Source: Segetibacter sp. (GTDB taxonomy: Bacteria; Bacteroidota; Bacteroidia; Chitinophagales; Chitinophagaceae). Taken from it: a stretch of 64,000 nucleotides of DNA. This document shows positions 8,547 to 18,195 of this stretch, piece by piece; positions within the stretch are counted from its first letter, which is position 1; every line of letters starts with the position of its first letter. The notes below the pieces were generated by a model. It searched no databases. It saw only the letters and a program-made list of their open reading frames with translations, and was not told the origin of the DNA. Where the stretch lies: NCBI GenBank assembly GCA_028288485.1, contig JAQBNO010000048.1:1-64000 (forward strand), given 5' to 3'. The translations under genes were made by a program, and so were the position numbers.

Positions 8547-8854
8547 TAATAAATATTTCAGAATAATTTTTAAAGATGAATTTAAGAGAACCGATATTTT
8601 CGGTGTATAAGATTTATCGCTCGCTAACGTATTTTTTAATACCAACACTCCATTTCATAGCGTCATCGTTGCTACGCTCAGTTCAACTTTTATCCCTTCT
8701 GTCGTCAGTAGCGTAGTAGTTTATCCTGAGCGAAGTCGAAGGATCGCAATCACTTCGTCTGCAAACCTCCAGGCATCTTTAGTCTTCATTTTAAACTTCT
8801 TTCCGGTTGTCTAAATGCTCGATAATCCAATGCTTTATTTCTTCCGGTAGAGTA
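8547..8854. other. Spacer between isomerase and DUF1080 genes, carrying a full repeat
   Basis: 308 bp between two consecutive genes of one cluster. It is occupied largely by the 87-bp repeat at 8664..8750. No other feature was seen. Confidence 0.7.
8664..8750 (-). repeat. CAACGATG-family repeat, full-length element
   Basis: Exactly 87 bp, like the element at 62976..63062, which it matches at 67 of 87 positions. The first 40 bp (ATTGCGATCCTTCGACTTCG and on) and the last 27 bp (AAAGTTGAACTGAGCGTAGC then AACGATG, identical) are conserved. Only the middle 20 bp differ. Confidence 0.85.
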
Positions 8855-9706
8855 CTAACCTTTTAAGCTTTTTATATAAGCGATGGTCTGTGGAACCTGT
8901 ACCACGATATTACTGCTTTCATCCTCGATATAATAATGCTTTATTTTGGCTTTTTTAGCTGCCTTCAAAACAGCAGGAATATCAATTTGTCCTGTTCCCA
9001 GAGCAACATCATTCTCCTGCGAAGTTCCGCCCGACATATCTCCCTTCACACCTTTTTTGAGATCCTTTAAATGCATGGTTTTGTATCGCTTTCCATATTT
9101 TTCCAACATAGCGGCAGGGTTTTGCCCGGGGAAAAAAGCCCAGAGAATGTCGAGTTCAAAACTTACATACTTTGGGTCAGTTTGCTCCATGAGGTAATCG
9201 TACAAGGTTCCTTCTTTATAAGGTTGGAATTCAAAACCATGGTTATGGTAAATGAAGGTGAGATCATATTGTTCCTTTAATATTTTCCCAACGGCATTAA
9301 AGTCGTTCACAGCCTTTTGCATTTCTTCAAATGTCATCGTTTTACTATGCGGAATGCCTGCCACCCTAACATAGTCAGCGCCTAAAGTTTTCGCGTTTTG
9401 GGCTACTTCTGCCGTTTTGTTTACCAGGTCACCATAGCTCACTCCAAAGGAAGAACATTTTAAACCTCGCTCGTCCAGCAAAGCTCTTAAAGCCGGCGCT
9501 GTTTTTCCGAAAAGATTAGAGAATTCGATATCCTTAAATCCAACCCTTTTAATCATATCCAGCGTTGCGGGCACATCCTTCTCGAAATATTTACGATAAG
9601 TGTACGATACAACACCCGGGTGGCCTTTGAAAAGTCGTTTTGCATCGGCTTCCGTTATGGTAGCAAGCAGTATAAATAGAATGAAAATCTTATATATATT
9701 TTTCAA
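8855..9706 (-). CDS. Exported sugar isomerase/epimerase-like TIM-barrel protein
   Basis: AP-endonuclease-2-type (xylose isomerase-like) TIM barrel, 283 aa, with a signal peptide (residues 1-22, ending TEADA). Likely metal-site segments are KDIEFSN, IYHNHGFEF, FELDILW, MHLKDLK and YYIEDESS, the usual Glu/His/Asp/Glu order of this fold. In related Bacteroidota loci such a protein sits beside DUF1080 and Gfo/Idh genes and acts on 3-keto sugars as isomerase or lyase. I infer the same role here. It lies between the Gfo/Idh genes and the DUF1080 gene on the same strand. The export signal is notable because most of the fold family is cytoplasmic. Confidence 0.85.
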   Translation of the reverse strand: MKNIYKIFILFILLATITEADAKRLFKGHPGVVSYTYRKYFEKDVPATLDMIKRVGFKDIEFSNLFGKTAPALRALLDERGLKCSSFGVSYGDLVNKTAEVAQNAKTLGADYVRVAGIPHSKTMTFEEMQKAVNDFNAVGKILKEQYDLTFIYHNHGFEFQPYKEGTLYDYLMEQTDPKYVSFELDILWAFFPGQNPAAMLEKYGKRYKTMHLKDLKKGVKGDMSGGTSQENDVALGTGQIDIPAVLKAAKKAKIKHYYIEDESSNIVVQVPQTIAYIKSLKG

Positions 9707-10029
9707 AATCGAATTAATTGAGGTTATTTGATTGATAAGAAAGCGGCTGATTTACTTTCAGGAATATATTTGAAACAAGAATTTAGTTTGAAAATTGGTA
9801 TTGAAAGTTGATTGTTGTTCTTTTTTTTTGATCTCATGTCTATTATAATGCGCATTACTCAACGCTCGATTGTCAACTTTTAATGGAAGAAGGTTTTAAC
9901 TAAATGACACTCTTTAAAAAGGTATAACCTGCAAGAACGACTTGCCGCTTCTTCGTAATACAGTACAAGTGTGCGACGCAACAATGTATATATACATTCT
10001 ATGGCCTGGCCCAAAAGAAAAAACTTCTT
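9707..10029. other. Spacer between Gfo/Idh and isomerase genes
   Basis: 323 bp containing the repeat copy at 9963..9986 and a T-rich tract near 9820. No gene was seen. Confidence 0.6.
9963..9986 (+). repeat. CAACGATG-family repeat, short copy
   Basis: Reads GTACAAGTGTGCGAC followed by GCAACAATG. This is the GTGTGCGACGC variant. It is antisense to the flanking genes. Confidence 0.8.
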
Positions 10030-11343
10030 CTATACTTTAGGCTCCCATCCTTTCTCGTAAGTTCTGCGCCAGAGTTTCATTGCGTCCTTGCTGTTTGTAA
10101 TATGACCGTTGGTGGGGTCGCAATGTAAAGTTTCACCAGTTCGCTGGGCAATATTGGCAAGATGGCAAAGTAAGACAGACTTGGCAGCTTCATCTACAGG
10201 CGCTGTAAGCTTCGCTTCGCCCCGGATGGTGTTTACAAAATTAGCAAAATGGTAAATTTCAATATCACCGCTTGCGCTCACCGTATTGTTGGGATCAGCT
10301 TCCACTTCTGACTTTACCTCTTTTACCAGCTTATTTTTTACATCGAAAATCTTATAATCGCCGCCGCCTTTATTTACCAGTGAACCCTTGGTACCATAAA
10401 TAATAAAACCACGGCTTGAACCTTCGATCGGGTAGTTATTACAACTGCGTCCTTCCCATGTAATTGTAGCTTTGTCTCCAAATTCAAAACTGGCCACTTG
10501 TGTATCCGGCGTTTCCCAGTCATCTTTAAATGCATACCGGCCACCTGAAGAAGTTACTTTGGTAGGAAAATCAACGCCTAGAAACCAGCGGCAGCAATCC
10601 ACTTCGTGTGTACCATTGTTACAAGCTTCACCTGTTCCCCAATGCCAGAACCAATGCCAGTTGTAGTGGACAAGATTGTCTGTATAATCTTTTCGTGGTG
10701 CAGGTCCTTGCCATAGCTCGAAATCAAGTGTAGACGGAACGGCAATTTTCTTACCTGTACCGATAGACGCTCTTTGATTTGTATACCAGGATTTAGCCAT
10801 ATACGGGTCGCCGATTACACCTTCTCTTACCGACTTAACTGCTTGTTGCAAAGATGGAAAAGAACGTCGCTGGCTGCCCATTTGTATGTGTTTTCCAAAC
10901 TTGTGATAAGCTTGCGACACCAACTCGCCTTCATATGGATTTTGGCCGCACGGCTTTTCAACGTATACATGCTTACCCGCAGCGGCGCCCATGATAGCTG
11001 CAGGTGCATGCCAATGATCAGGCGCTGCCACTATCAATGCATCAAAGTCTTTTTGTTCTAAAAGTTTACGAACATCTTTAACGACAGTTGGTTTCCTTTT
11101 AGCATCCTTAACTGCATCAAGACCTTTCTTAATAGCCCCATCTTCAACGTCGCAGATATAAGCCACTTCAACATTGGGTAACCCTGCAAAGCTTTTAGCC
11201 AGGTAATTTCCCCGGCTGTTGACACCCATAACTGCAACCACTACTTTATTACTGGGGGCATTTCTACCAAATATTGGAAAATTAAGAATGGTAACACCAG
11301 CCGTTGTAAGCGCAGCATCTTTTATAAATTTCCTTCTTTCCAT
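10030..11343 (-). CDS. Tat-exported Gfo/Idh/MocA oxidoreductase A
   Basis: NAD(P)-dependent sugar oxidoreductase of 437 aa. A twin-arginine leader (ERRKFIKDAA, RR at 3-4) is followed by a Rossmann fold (about 32-155) with VAVMGVNSRG and the catalytic EKP lysine K130, and then the C-terminal Gfo/Idh domain with NNGTHEVDCC (H246). The Tat signal implies folding with its cofactor before export, as in glucose-fructose oxidoreductase. The natural role is probably oxidation at C3 of a glycoside, or the reverse step (family knowledge plus context). It ends just before a repeat-bearing spacer, and its partner oxidoreductase ends 115 nt upstream. Confidence 0.9.
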   Translation of the reverse strand: MERRKFIKDAALTTAGVTILNFPIFGRNAPSNKVVVAVMGVNSRGNYLAKSFAGLPNVEVAYICDVEDGAIKKGLDAVKDAKRKPTVVKDVRKLLEQKDFDALIVAAPDHWHAPAAIMGAAAGKHVYVEKPCGQNPYEGELVSQAYHKFGKHIQMGSQRRSFPSLQQAVKSVREGVIGDPYMAKSWYTNQRASIGTGKKIAVPSTLDFELWQGPAPRKDYTDNLVHYNWHWFWHWGTGEACNNGTHEVDCCRWFLGVDFPTKVTSSGGRYAFKDDWETPDTQVASFEFGDKATITWEGRSCNNYPIEGSSRGFIIYGTKGSLVNKGGGDYKIFDVKNKLVKEVKSEVEADPNNTVSASGDIEIYHFANFVNTIRGEAKLTAPVDEAAKSVLLCHLANIAQRTGETLHCDPTNGHITNSKDAMKLWRRTYEKGWEPKV

Positions 11344-11458
11344 GAAGTTATTTTAAGATAAATAATCCTGTTTACTGTTCAAAACTTACAATGTGTAAAT
11401 GTTTCGAACAGTAAACAGGACTGTAAAGGAGACAATCAGGTAATAAACGAAGCTATTA

Positions 11459-12820
11459 TTAAACACCGTATTTAAACGACTTACCTCCAACCATTACTTC
11501 CTGAGTTTTTTCATCGAACGTAGCTTTCATGCCGGTATGGCTGGCAGCAGTGGTCATGGCAATGGCAATGGAATGACTGTAACCAGCTTCAACAGGAGCG
11601 TTTGGTTGTTTGCGGCTTCTGACGCACTCCATCCAATTTCTAACGTGGTTCGATGTTAACTTATCACCGCCTGTATTTGCGGAAGCTATTACCTGTTCGG
11701 TATTCTGTAAACTTACCTCGGGCAGCAGGTTTGGCTGGATCTTCATTTCATCGGCAAACCTTTTTGTTAAGCCTCCTACAGGAGATACTTTATTGGTATT
11801 CAGGTTTAATTCACCACCATTTGAGTAATATATTTCTGCTGGTCTTTCATCACCGTTGTGCATGCGCGAACCAAAAGTGACCTGGAAGCCTTTAGAAGGG
11901 TCATCTGCAGGACCATAGTCAAAAACGGCTGTAATAGTATCCCAGTTACGACGACCATCTTTCCACTGGTAAATGCCGCCGTTAGCTACAACACTTCTTG
12001 GATGCTTTAAGCCCGAAAACCAATGCACGGTATCAATCTGGTGGCTCATCCACTGCCCGGGAAGACCCGAAGAATAAGGCCAAAACAAACGGAACTCCAA
12101 ATATTTTCTCGGATCAAATGCTTCTTTAGGACGGTTCATTAAAAAGCGGTTCCAATCCGTGTCTTCCTCTCTCAATTGCGCTACTGCAGCCGGCCTGCGC
12201 CACCTGCCGGGTTGGTTCACATTCCATGTTAATTCAACCATGGTTATAGGACCGAACTTCCCTGATTTTATAAATTCCTCAGCAGCAAAATAGTTAGCAC
12301 CGCTTCTTCTCTGCGAACCAATTTGCACAATTTTGTTTGAGGCTCTAACAGCTTTTAATGCTGCACGCGCATCTTCCATTGTTTCTGCAAACGGCTTTTC
12401 CACATATGCGTCGCAACCCGCGTTTACAGCTTCAACTGTATGTAATGCGTGCTGAAAGTCTGCGGTGCTTAGAAATACTGCATCCACCAGCTTCTTGCTA
12501 TACATTTCTTCATTGTTCCTGCAGGCAACAACATCGTGTCCCATTTTGGCTTTCCATGTTGCAGCACCTTCTTCCCTTCTCTTGCTCCAGATATCTGATA
12601 CTGCTACCACATCAAAATTTAGTTCTTTGTAATGGTTCATGAAACACGGAATATGAGAACTGCGGTGGCGGTCGGAGAAACCGACTACTCCAACCCTTAC
12701 ACGGTCATTTGCGCCGGGTATGCGTGCATAGCTTTTTGCACTAAACCCCATGGCACCAACGTATAGCCCGGCAGTTGCTTTAGCCGAGTCCTTAATAAAA
12801 TCGCGGCGAGAATTTGACAT
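11459..12820 (-). CDS. Tat-exported Gfo/Idh/MocA oxidoreductase B
   Basis: Second NAD(P)-dependent sugar oxidoreductase of the cluster, 453 aa, clearly diverged from its neighbour. It has a twin-arginine leader (SRRDFIKDSA), Rossmann motif VGVVGFSD at about 43-50, catalytic lysine K142 in VEKPFAET, the IGSQRRSG segment shared with oxidoreductase A, and MSHQIDTVHW in the C-terminal domain. Two non-identical Gfo/Idh proteins next to a TIM-barrel isomerase and a DUF1080 protein match the arrangement known from Bacteroides loci that cleave glycosides through 3-keto intermediates. The likely division of labour is one oxidising and one reducing enzyme, or different substrates (inference). Confidence 0.9.
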   Translation of the reverse strand: MSNSRRDFIKDSAKATAGLYVGAMGFSAKSYARIPGANDRVRVGVVGFSDRHRSSHIPCFMNHYKELNFDVVAVSDIWSKRREEGAATWKAKMGHDVVACRNNEEMYSKKLVDAVFLSTADFQHALHTVEAVNAGCDAYVEKPFAETMEDARAALKAVRASNKIVQIGSQRRSGANYFAAEEFIKSGKFGPITMVELTWNVNQPGRWRRPAAVAQLREEDTDWNRFLMNRPKEAFDPRKYLEFRLFWPYSSGLPGQWMSHQIDTVHWFSGLKHPRSVVANGGIYQWKDGRRNWDTITAVFDYGPADDPSKGFQVTFGSRMHNGDERPAEIYYSNGGELNLNTNKVSPVGGLTKRFADEMKIQPNLLPEVSLQNTEQVIASANTGGDKLTSNHVRNWMECVRSRKQPNAPVEAGYSHSIAIAMTTAASHTGMKATFDEKTQEVMVGGKSFKYGV

Positions 12821-13159
12821 ATGGCATTGATTTGTTCAATACAAAGGTCATCCTTTATATTATTATCGAAAAAAATTGTTTTAGTTCAAAAAGTGTGATT
12901 ACTTCCTTTATTAAATGGGCAGCAAATTAAAACCTTCTTAATTATCAGAAATTTTAAGCCGGTTTTTTTTGAACCGGCCGAAAATATGTTTCAGCAATTG
13001 TTGCCACGCTCGCTTGTACGGTAATGCATTATTCAGCGTGGCAGTTTACCCTGCACTTGCCGAAGGGCCTCACGCTTGTACTATTTACCCCTATGGGATT
13101 AAGAAAGCAAGGCTGTCGTTATTGCAATTTTACAACTTGCAATAATGCCCTGCTTGTTA
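12821..13159. other. Spacer between SusD-like and Gfo/Idh genes
   Basis: 339 bp. It holds an 82-bp repeat element (12995..13076), a GC stem with a T-rich loop near 12958..12978, and a 9-bp perfect hairpin at 13119..13145 close to the SusD stop that may protect or end the susCD mRNA. The 66-codon plus-strand frame here has no support. Confidence 0.6.
12995..13076 (-). repeat. CAACGATG-family repeat, diverged full-length element
   Basis: The minus strand reads CCCTTCGGCAAGTGCAGGGT, AAACTGCCACGCT, then GTACAAGCGAGCGTGGCAAC. The order of blocks is the same as in the 87-bp elements (CCCTTCGGC, CAGGGTAAACTGC, ACGCT, end motif). It links the GTTGAACTGAGCG and GTACAAG forms of the end motif into one family. 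Confidence 0.7.
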
Positions 13160-15022
13160 TTACTCTATTTTATCAAGGGCAGCAACATTGTTCTCAAAAC
13201 CAACATAACCCTTATTTTGATTAATCCGCCCGTTACTGTTTCCGTTAATTGAACGGGTTGGAATAGGCCATAAGATGTGGTATGGACTCATCGTGTATTT
13301 ATCGCCGTGATTGGTAACCAATCCAAGCTTATAGAAATTATTTTTCGCCATCACCCTGTCGTACAAGTAATTACTTTCCGATATATTAGCTAATGAATAA
13401 GTTTTCCCGTTTTCAGCAGCTTTACCTGTTTTTGCAAAAAGGAAAGACATCCTTGTCATTTCTGTTTTACGATTTTCTTCAAAATAAAGCTCTCTTGCTC
13501 TTTCATCCAGGATGGTTCCCATATTAACATCAGTTGAACTTATTGGAGAACAGCCGGCACGGGTTCTTACAGCATTAATATCGGCTGCGGCTAAACCCAG
13601 ATCGCCTTTCCAAAAATATGCTTCAGCCCTTAATAAATATGTTTCGGCCAACCTGAACATGTACCAGTCGCTATGACCGCCTTGTTTAGGTGCGTTCTCG
13701 TTATCATCCACAAAAACTTTGTACTGTGGCCAGCCGTACCAGCTCCTGATCGTGTCAGTACAAAGCAAACCACCGGAAGCGTTTCTAAGTTGAAGATTTT
13801 TGAGGTAATTGGGGTCGTTGGTCGCTTTTAATCCCGGGTCGTTATAAAGAAGATCTTCCATTCTCATCCAGTTCCCCTTTGCATGCCTCAGGTCATTCGG
13901 GTCGTTCCAGATTTCGTATTGCGCATAGTTACTGGGGCGTGTTCTGCCGATACCTCTACCTACGAAGTTAGATTGTACTAACTCGGCGGTCAGGTTATCA
14001 TAGGTTCCTTTTTTGCCACTTGGCGAATTAACATTCGTTCCCCAGAAGGCAACTGCCTGGCGCATGATAGTCATACCAGTCCCAAACTGCCCATCGCCAA
14101 ACCTGTCGATGATCATAAACAAGCCTTCTTTGTTAGCGCCTATAGATTTATTTTCAGGACGATGAAGATCCCATATTACGTTATGAGGTAGTTGAACGGG
14201 AGTTGGTGAACCGGGTACAAATGAAACAGGTGCCGGTGAATTTCCGAAATTGCTTTTCATTAAACTGTACACGCCACCATTGATAACGGAATTTGCTGCA
14301 GCAATAGCGCCGTCAAAATCACCAAGGGCAAGATTTACTTTGGTAAGCAAATGAGCTACTGCACCTTTGCTTACATCCCCCTTATTAACTGCATCAGATG
14401 TCCATAATAAAGCAGAGTCAAGATCAAGCTTAATTTTTTGAAGAATAACCTCTCTTTTGGTCGAATAAAAATCAAGCTTAGGAGCTGTTATTTCCTTCAT
14501 TATTGCCGGAACATCTCCAAATTGGTGCACCAACTTATAATACCGCAGCGCCCTGTGAAAATAAGCAGCACCAAGTATAGCATTCCTTTCAGCAGTAGAA
14601 GCATATTTGGCATCATTGATCCTGGAAATAACGGTATTTGCGTATTTAATACCCTTATATCCTTCATCCCAATAAACGTATATTTTATTATGGTCGTCAT
14701 CGTTAAACTGAACACCATCGGGGGTTATTAGCAAGTTTAAATCCTGCGCTGGTCCCGATTTATCAGTGATGCCCTCTACTGCGATTTCAGTAAACAGCAT
14801 TTCAGTAAGAATTGCAGGATTACCTCCGTAATATTCGAACCGTAAGTTCCTGGCGCACGATGCCAGCGCAGCACGCATGGCAGTAGCGTCAACATACGTG
14901 GCGGAAGGCTCGTAAAATGAAAGCGGCTGAGGCGTCAGGTATTCTCTTTTGCACCCTGTTGTGGATCCTAGAATGGTTGCAAAAAGCCCTATAATTATTA
15001 GTGATCTCGATTTTTTTTGCAT
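13160..15022 (-). CDS. SusD/RagB-family outer-membrane glycan-binding lipoprotein
   Basis: Cell-surface lipoprotein that captures glycan fragments for its SusC partner. It has a lipoprotein signal with lipobox GSTTGC (Cys24), then a helical SusD/RagB body with TPR-like N-terminal repeats. Typical segments are AYFHRALRYYKLVHQFGDVP and ETYLLRAEAYFWKGD, and a C-terminal ERARELYFEE. Length is 620 aa, normal to slightly long. It starts 24 nt after the SusC stop on the same strand, the canonical operon arrangement. The substrate is not predictable. The downstream keto-sugar genes suggest a glucoside or other small glycoside (inference). Confidence 0.95.
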   Translation of the reverse strand: MQKKSRSLIIIGLFATILGSTTGCKREYLTPQPLSFYEPSATYVDATAMRAALASCARNLRFEYYGGNPAILTEMLFTEIAVEGITDKSGPAQDLNLLITPDGVQFNDDDHNKIYVYWDEGYKGIKYANTVISRINDAKYASTAERNAILGAAYFHRALRYYKLVHQFGDVPAIMKEITAPKLDFYSTKREVILQKIKLDLDSALLWTSDAVNKGDVSKGAVAHLLTKVNLALGDFDGAIAAANSVINGGVYSLMKSNFGNSPAPVSFVPGSPTPVQLPHNVIWDLHRPENKSIGANKEGLFMIIDRFGDGQFGTGMTIMRQAVAFWGTNVNSPSGKKGTYDNLTAELVQSNFVGRGIGRTRPSNYAQYEIWNDPNDLRHAKGNWMRMEDLLYNDPGLKATNDPNYLKNLQLRNASGGLLCTDTIRSWYGWPQYKVFVDDNENAPKQGGHSDWYMFRLAETYLLRAEAYFWKGDLGLAAADINAVRTRAGCSPISSTDVNMGTILDERARELYFEENRKTEMTRMSFLFAKTGKAAENGKTYSLANISESNYLYDRVMAKNNFYKLGLVTNHGDKYTMSPYHILWPIPTRSINGNSNGRINQNKGYVGFENNVAALDKIE

Positions 15023-15045
15023 GGTTAATATTATTTATCGTGTAA

Positions 15046-18000
15046 TTAAAGGGTAAGGTTTATTCCAAATGTGAAATATCTTGGAGGTGGGATAATTGCA
15101 CGGTCAGTTGGAGGATTTACTCTAAACTCGGCATCCCAATATTGCCACTCCGGTTGATATACCGCGACATTATTTACATTCACATAGATCTTCAGCCCTT
15201 GAATCTTAGCCCTTGATAACATTTGTTGAGGTAAAGTGTAGCCGAGAGCAAGCGTGCTTAGCCTGATGAATGCTGTGCTTCTGTACACGCTAAAGTTGGC
15301 ACTACCATTACTGGAGAAAAGACGGGCGAAGTCATTGATAGGGTTTTCAGGAGTCCAGTAAGGAACTATATACGAATTTTGCCTGTCAATAAATCCAGCA
15401 TTGTTTTTTGCCTGGTTATAATCTTCTTTCTGTCCCCAGCTTGAATACATCATGAAAGAGAAATCAAAACTCTTATATGTAAAGTCATTTCTTAAAGTCC
15501 ACTGAAATCTCGGACTTCTATAGCCTAAAAATTGCCTGTCTGCATCAGAAAACTTTCCGTCAGCATTTACGTCTTCAACTTTAAAGTCTCCCGGGCGAAC
15601 ACCAAATTTTGCAGCCGTTGCCGCTTCATCCTGTTGCCAAACTCCCAATACTTTCAAGTCCCAGATTTCATCAATTTCATGCCCTATAAACCATCTGTTA
15701 GCTACATCATCCTTTTCAGACTCACCAATTACTTTTCCGTTTGCATCATATATTGGTGTTGGCCCGTATAAATGCATGATCTTGTTGCGGTTCAGTGAAA
15801 AGTTAACCGTTGATCGCCAGGAGAAATCCGGCCTCTTCATATTCAAGGTGTTAATACTTACTTCAACGCCCTTGTTTTGTACTTCTCCAATATTATCCAG
15901 CACATTTGCAAAACCGATAACATCGGGTAAGGCGCGATTAATTAAAAGATCTTTAGTCGATTTCCTGTAAACATCAATGGAACCGCTGATCCTGTCTTTT
16001 AAGAGGGAGTAGTCCAGTCCGAAATTGTAAGACTCGGTTCTCTCCCACTTAAGACCCGGATTTTGCAAACGATTTACATATAATTGAGAAACCAGGATAA
16101 CCTGCCCACTAGGTGTTATGAACTGGTACTTACCGGTAGCAAGGTCTGAAAGAGCGAGATACCGACCAATGTCGCGATTGCCATTTATTCCCCAGGATGC
16201 TCTTAATTTGCCATATGTTAGCCAATCCGGGGCCGCAAATTTTTCTTTTGTAAATACCCATCCTATGGCAACAGAAGGAAAGGTTGCCCGGGGGTTTTGA
16301 AGACCAAATGCCGAATATCCATCACGACGCACAGAAGTGGTAAGCAAATATTTATCCTTGAATGAATAGTTTAAACGACCCATTAGGGCGTCTCCTGTAC
16401 TTCTTTCGTCATTGCTGCTAATAACCGGTTTTATTCCCGCTCCAATGTTATGATAGCTTAAATTATCATTCGGGTCAAAGCCTTCATTATCCATCTGGGT
16501 GTTCCATCTTTGAAACTTCTCAGCATTAACAAGGAAGGTAGCGTCGATCCTATGCTCGCCGAATGTTTTATTCCACATTAACAGGTTATCCATTTGCCAA
16601 TTGAAAGTGGTTTGATCTCTTCTTGTTGCAACTCCTTTTCTTACCGAAAACCGGAAGTCCTTCGCCGAAATTCCGTTGAAGAACCTATAAAATTCAAAAT
16701 TCGGAGTGAAATTGGTTTGGTAAGAAAAGCCAAAAGGCAAAGTACCTTTTGCATAAATACTTCCGAACAAAGTATTTGTCTTTTGAAGACGATTGGTATA
16801 GGTGTTATCAAGAAATGGATTGAGGTTATTACCGACGTCATCATTAGGACTGTCTCTTAAGGTAATTCCATCTGCTTTGTAAACCTCGCCGTACGGAGAA
16901 GCGTTTACCATTTGCCCCCATTGTACCGGCACCTGGCTTTCATCACGATCAGCAAACTGCATATTGATGCCTACAGTCATAAATTTTGCAGCTCTTGCTT
17001 CGAGATTTATGCGTGTGCGAAAGGTTGTAAACTTATCTCCTACTATATAACCTTCATTCCTGGTATAATTGGTAGACATATAATAGGAAACGTCTTCTTT
17101 CTTACCGGAAAGACTGATCGTATGGTCGTTTCTTATACCGGTATGAAACATCATATCGTACCAGTTGGTCGTTTTACCGTTTCTATAGTTTTCGCGCTCG
17201 ACTGGCAACAACTTTAGCCTTGTTAACCAGATGTCGACCGGGTCGCCCTGCGAATTATCATAACCCTTCCATTGGTCTACTGTAATATTTGAAGGCAAAT
17301 TTCTTGGATCGTCAAACTGGAACGGTTTTGCATTGGAGATGTTTGTACTTTTTAAAACATCTGTCCTCCATTGTACGAACCCCGGGCCATCGTATAACGG
17401 CTCATTCATTGCTAATGTAGCAAGGCCCATATTACTATTAAAGGTAATGCTAGGTTTGTTACCGGCTCCTTTCTTTGTTGTAACCAGTATAACTCCACTT
17501 GCAGCTTTTGCACCAAATACTGCAGCAGAACTTGCGTCTTTCAGTACATCTACCGTAGCAATATCATTAGGGTTAATATCCGATAGATCGCCGGGATAAA
17601 TAACACCGTCAAGAACAATTAATGGAGAGGTACCTGCATTAATTGAAGATCTTCCTCTAACCATCAGGTTTCCACCTCCTTTAGCGTTCGGACTTGTTGT
17701 AACACTTAAACCTGGTACATTACCCCTTAACAGATCCTGCACACTCTGCGGGTTCTCATTTTCCAATTGCGTAGCCTTTACCTGCGACACCGCACCTGTA
17801 ACATCCCTCCTTTGGCGCGTGCCGTACCCCACCACCACAACATCACTCATAGCATTAACCGCTTCGACTAATGTTACATTAATCGAGGCTTTACCATTCA
17901 CTGAAACTTCCTTTGGAGTAAAACCAGTGGAACTGATCACTAGAGTAGCCCTGTCTGGAACGTTATTAAGCACAAAATGACCATCCGCCCCGGTCACTGT

Positions 18001-18195
18001 GCCTCTTGTAGTTCCCTTCACGGTTACACTTACACCCTGAAGAGGTACATTTTTACTATCCAATATATCTCCTGAAACGGTCTGCGAGTTCGCTTGGGCA
18101 GTCACTACAACAGGCAGGCAAAATGCGAGAAAGAGAATACAGCTGGTTCGAAAGATACCTTTTACGTGAAGGTTACGTAGTAGAATTTGCTTCAT
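15046..18195 (-). CDS. SusC/RagA-family TonB-dependent outer-membrane transporter
   Basis: TonB-dependent importer forming a complex with the SusD-like lipoprotein. It has a signal peptide (about 1-33), a carboxypeptidase-regulatory-like domain (about 38-118, GVSVTVKGTTRGTVTG), a plug domain (about 122-235) with the SusC signatures DVVVVGYGT and VLKDASSAAVFGAKAASG, then a beta barrel ending in FTFGINLTL. Length is 1049 aa, normal. There is no STN domain and no adjacent FecI/FecR or hybrid sensor, so control of the locus is not evident. It is the first gene of the minus-strand saccharide cluster, with a 730-bp leader region upstream. Confidence 0.96.
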   Translation of the reverse strand: MKQILLRNLHVKGIFRTSCILFLAFCLPVVVTAQANSQTVSGDILDSKNVPLQGVSVTVKGTTRGTVTGADGHFVLNNVPDRATLVISSTGFTPKEVSVNGKASINVTLVEAVNAMSDVVVVGYGTRQRRDVTGAVSQVKATQLENENPQSVQDLLRGNVPGLSVTTSPNAKGGGNLMVRGRSSINAGTSPLIVLDGVIYPGDLSDINPNDIATVDVLKDASSAAVFGAKAASGVILVTTKKGAGNKPSITFNSNMGLATLAMNEPLYDGPGFVQWRTDVLKSTNISNAKPFQFDDPRNLPSNITVDQWKGYDNSQGDPVDIWLTRLKLLPVERENYRNGKTTNWYDMMFHTGIRNDHTISLSGKKEDVSYYMSTNYTRNEGYIVGDKFTTFRTRINLEARAAKFMTVGINMQFADRDESQVPVQWGQMVNASPYGEVYKADGITLRDSPNDDVGNNLNPFLDNTYTNRLQKTNTLFGSIYAKGTLPFGFSYQTNFTPNFEFYRFFNGISAKDFRFSVRKGVATRRDQTTFNWQMDNLLMWNKTFGEHRIDATFLVNAEKFQRWNTQMDNEGFDPNDNLSYHNIGAGIKPVISSNDERSTGDALMGRLNYSFKDKYLLTTSVRRDGYSAFGLQNPRATFPSVAIGWVFTKEKFAAPDWLTYGKLRASWGINGNRDIGRYLALSDLATGKYQFITPSGQVILVSQLYVNRLQNPGLKWERTESYNFGLDYSLLKDRISGSIDVYRKSTKDLLINRALPDVIGFANVLDNIGEVQNKGVEVSINTLNMKRPDFSWRSTVNFSLNRNKIMHLYGPTPIYDANGKVIGESEKDDVANRWFIGHEIDEIWDLKVLGVWQQDEAATAAKFGVRPGDFKVEDVNADGKFSDADRQFLGYRSPRFQWTLRNDFTYKSFDFSFMMYSSWGQKEDYNQAKNNAGFIDRQNSYIVPYWTPENPINDFARLFSSNGSANFSVYRSTAFIRLSTLALGYTLPQQMLSRAKIQGLKIYVNVNNVAVYQPEWQYWDAEFRVNPPTDRAIIPPPRYFTFGINLTL

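Noticed and set aside
8547-8648. N-terminal extension of the DUF1080 gene
   Set aside because: A proper signal peptide begins at the ATG at 8546; the extension would bury it.
13024-13224. 66-codon plus-strand frame downstream of the SusD gene
   Set aside because: It runs through a repeat element and antisense to the SusD 3' end.
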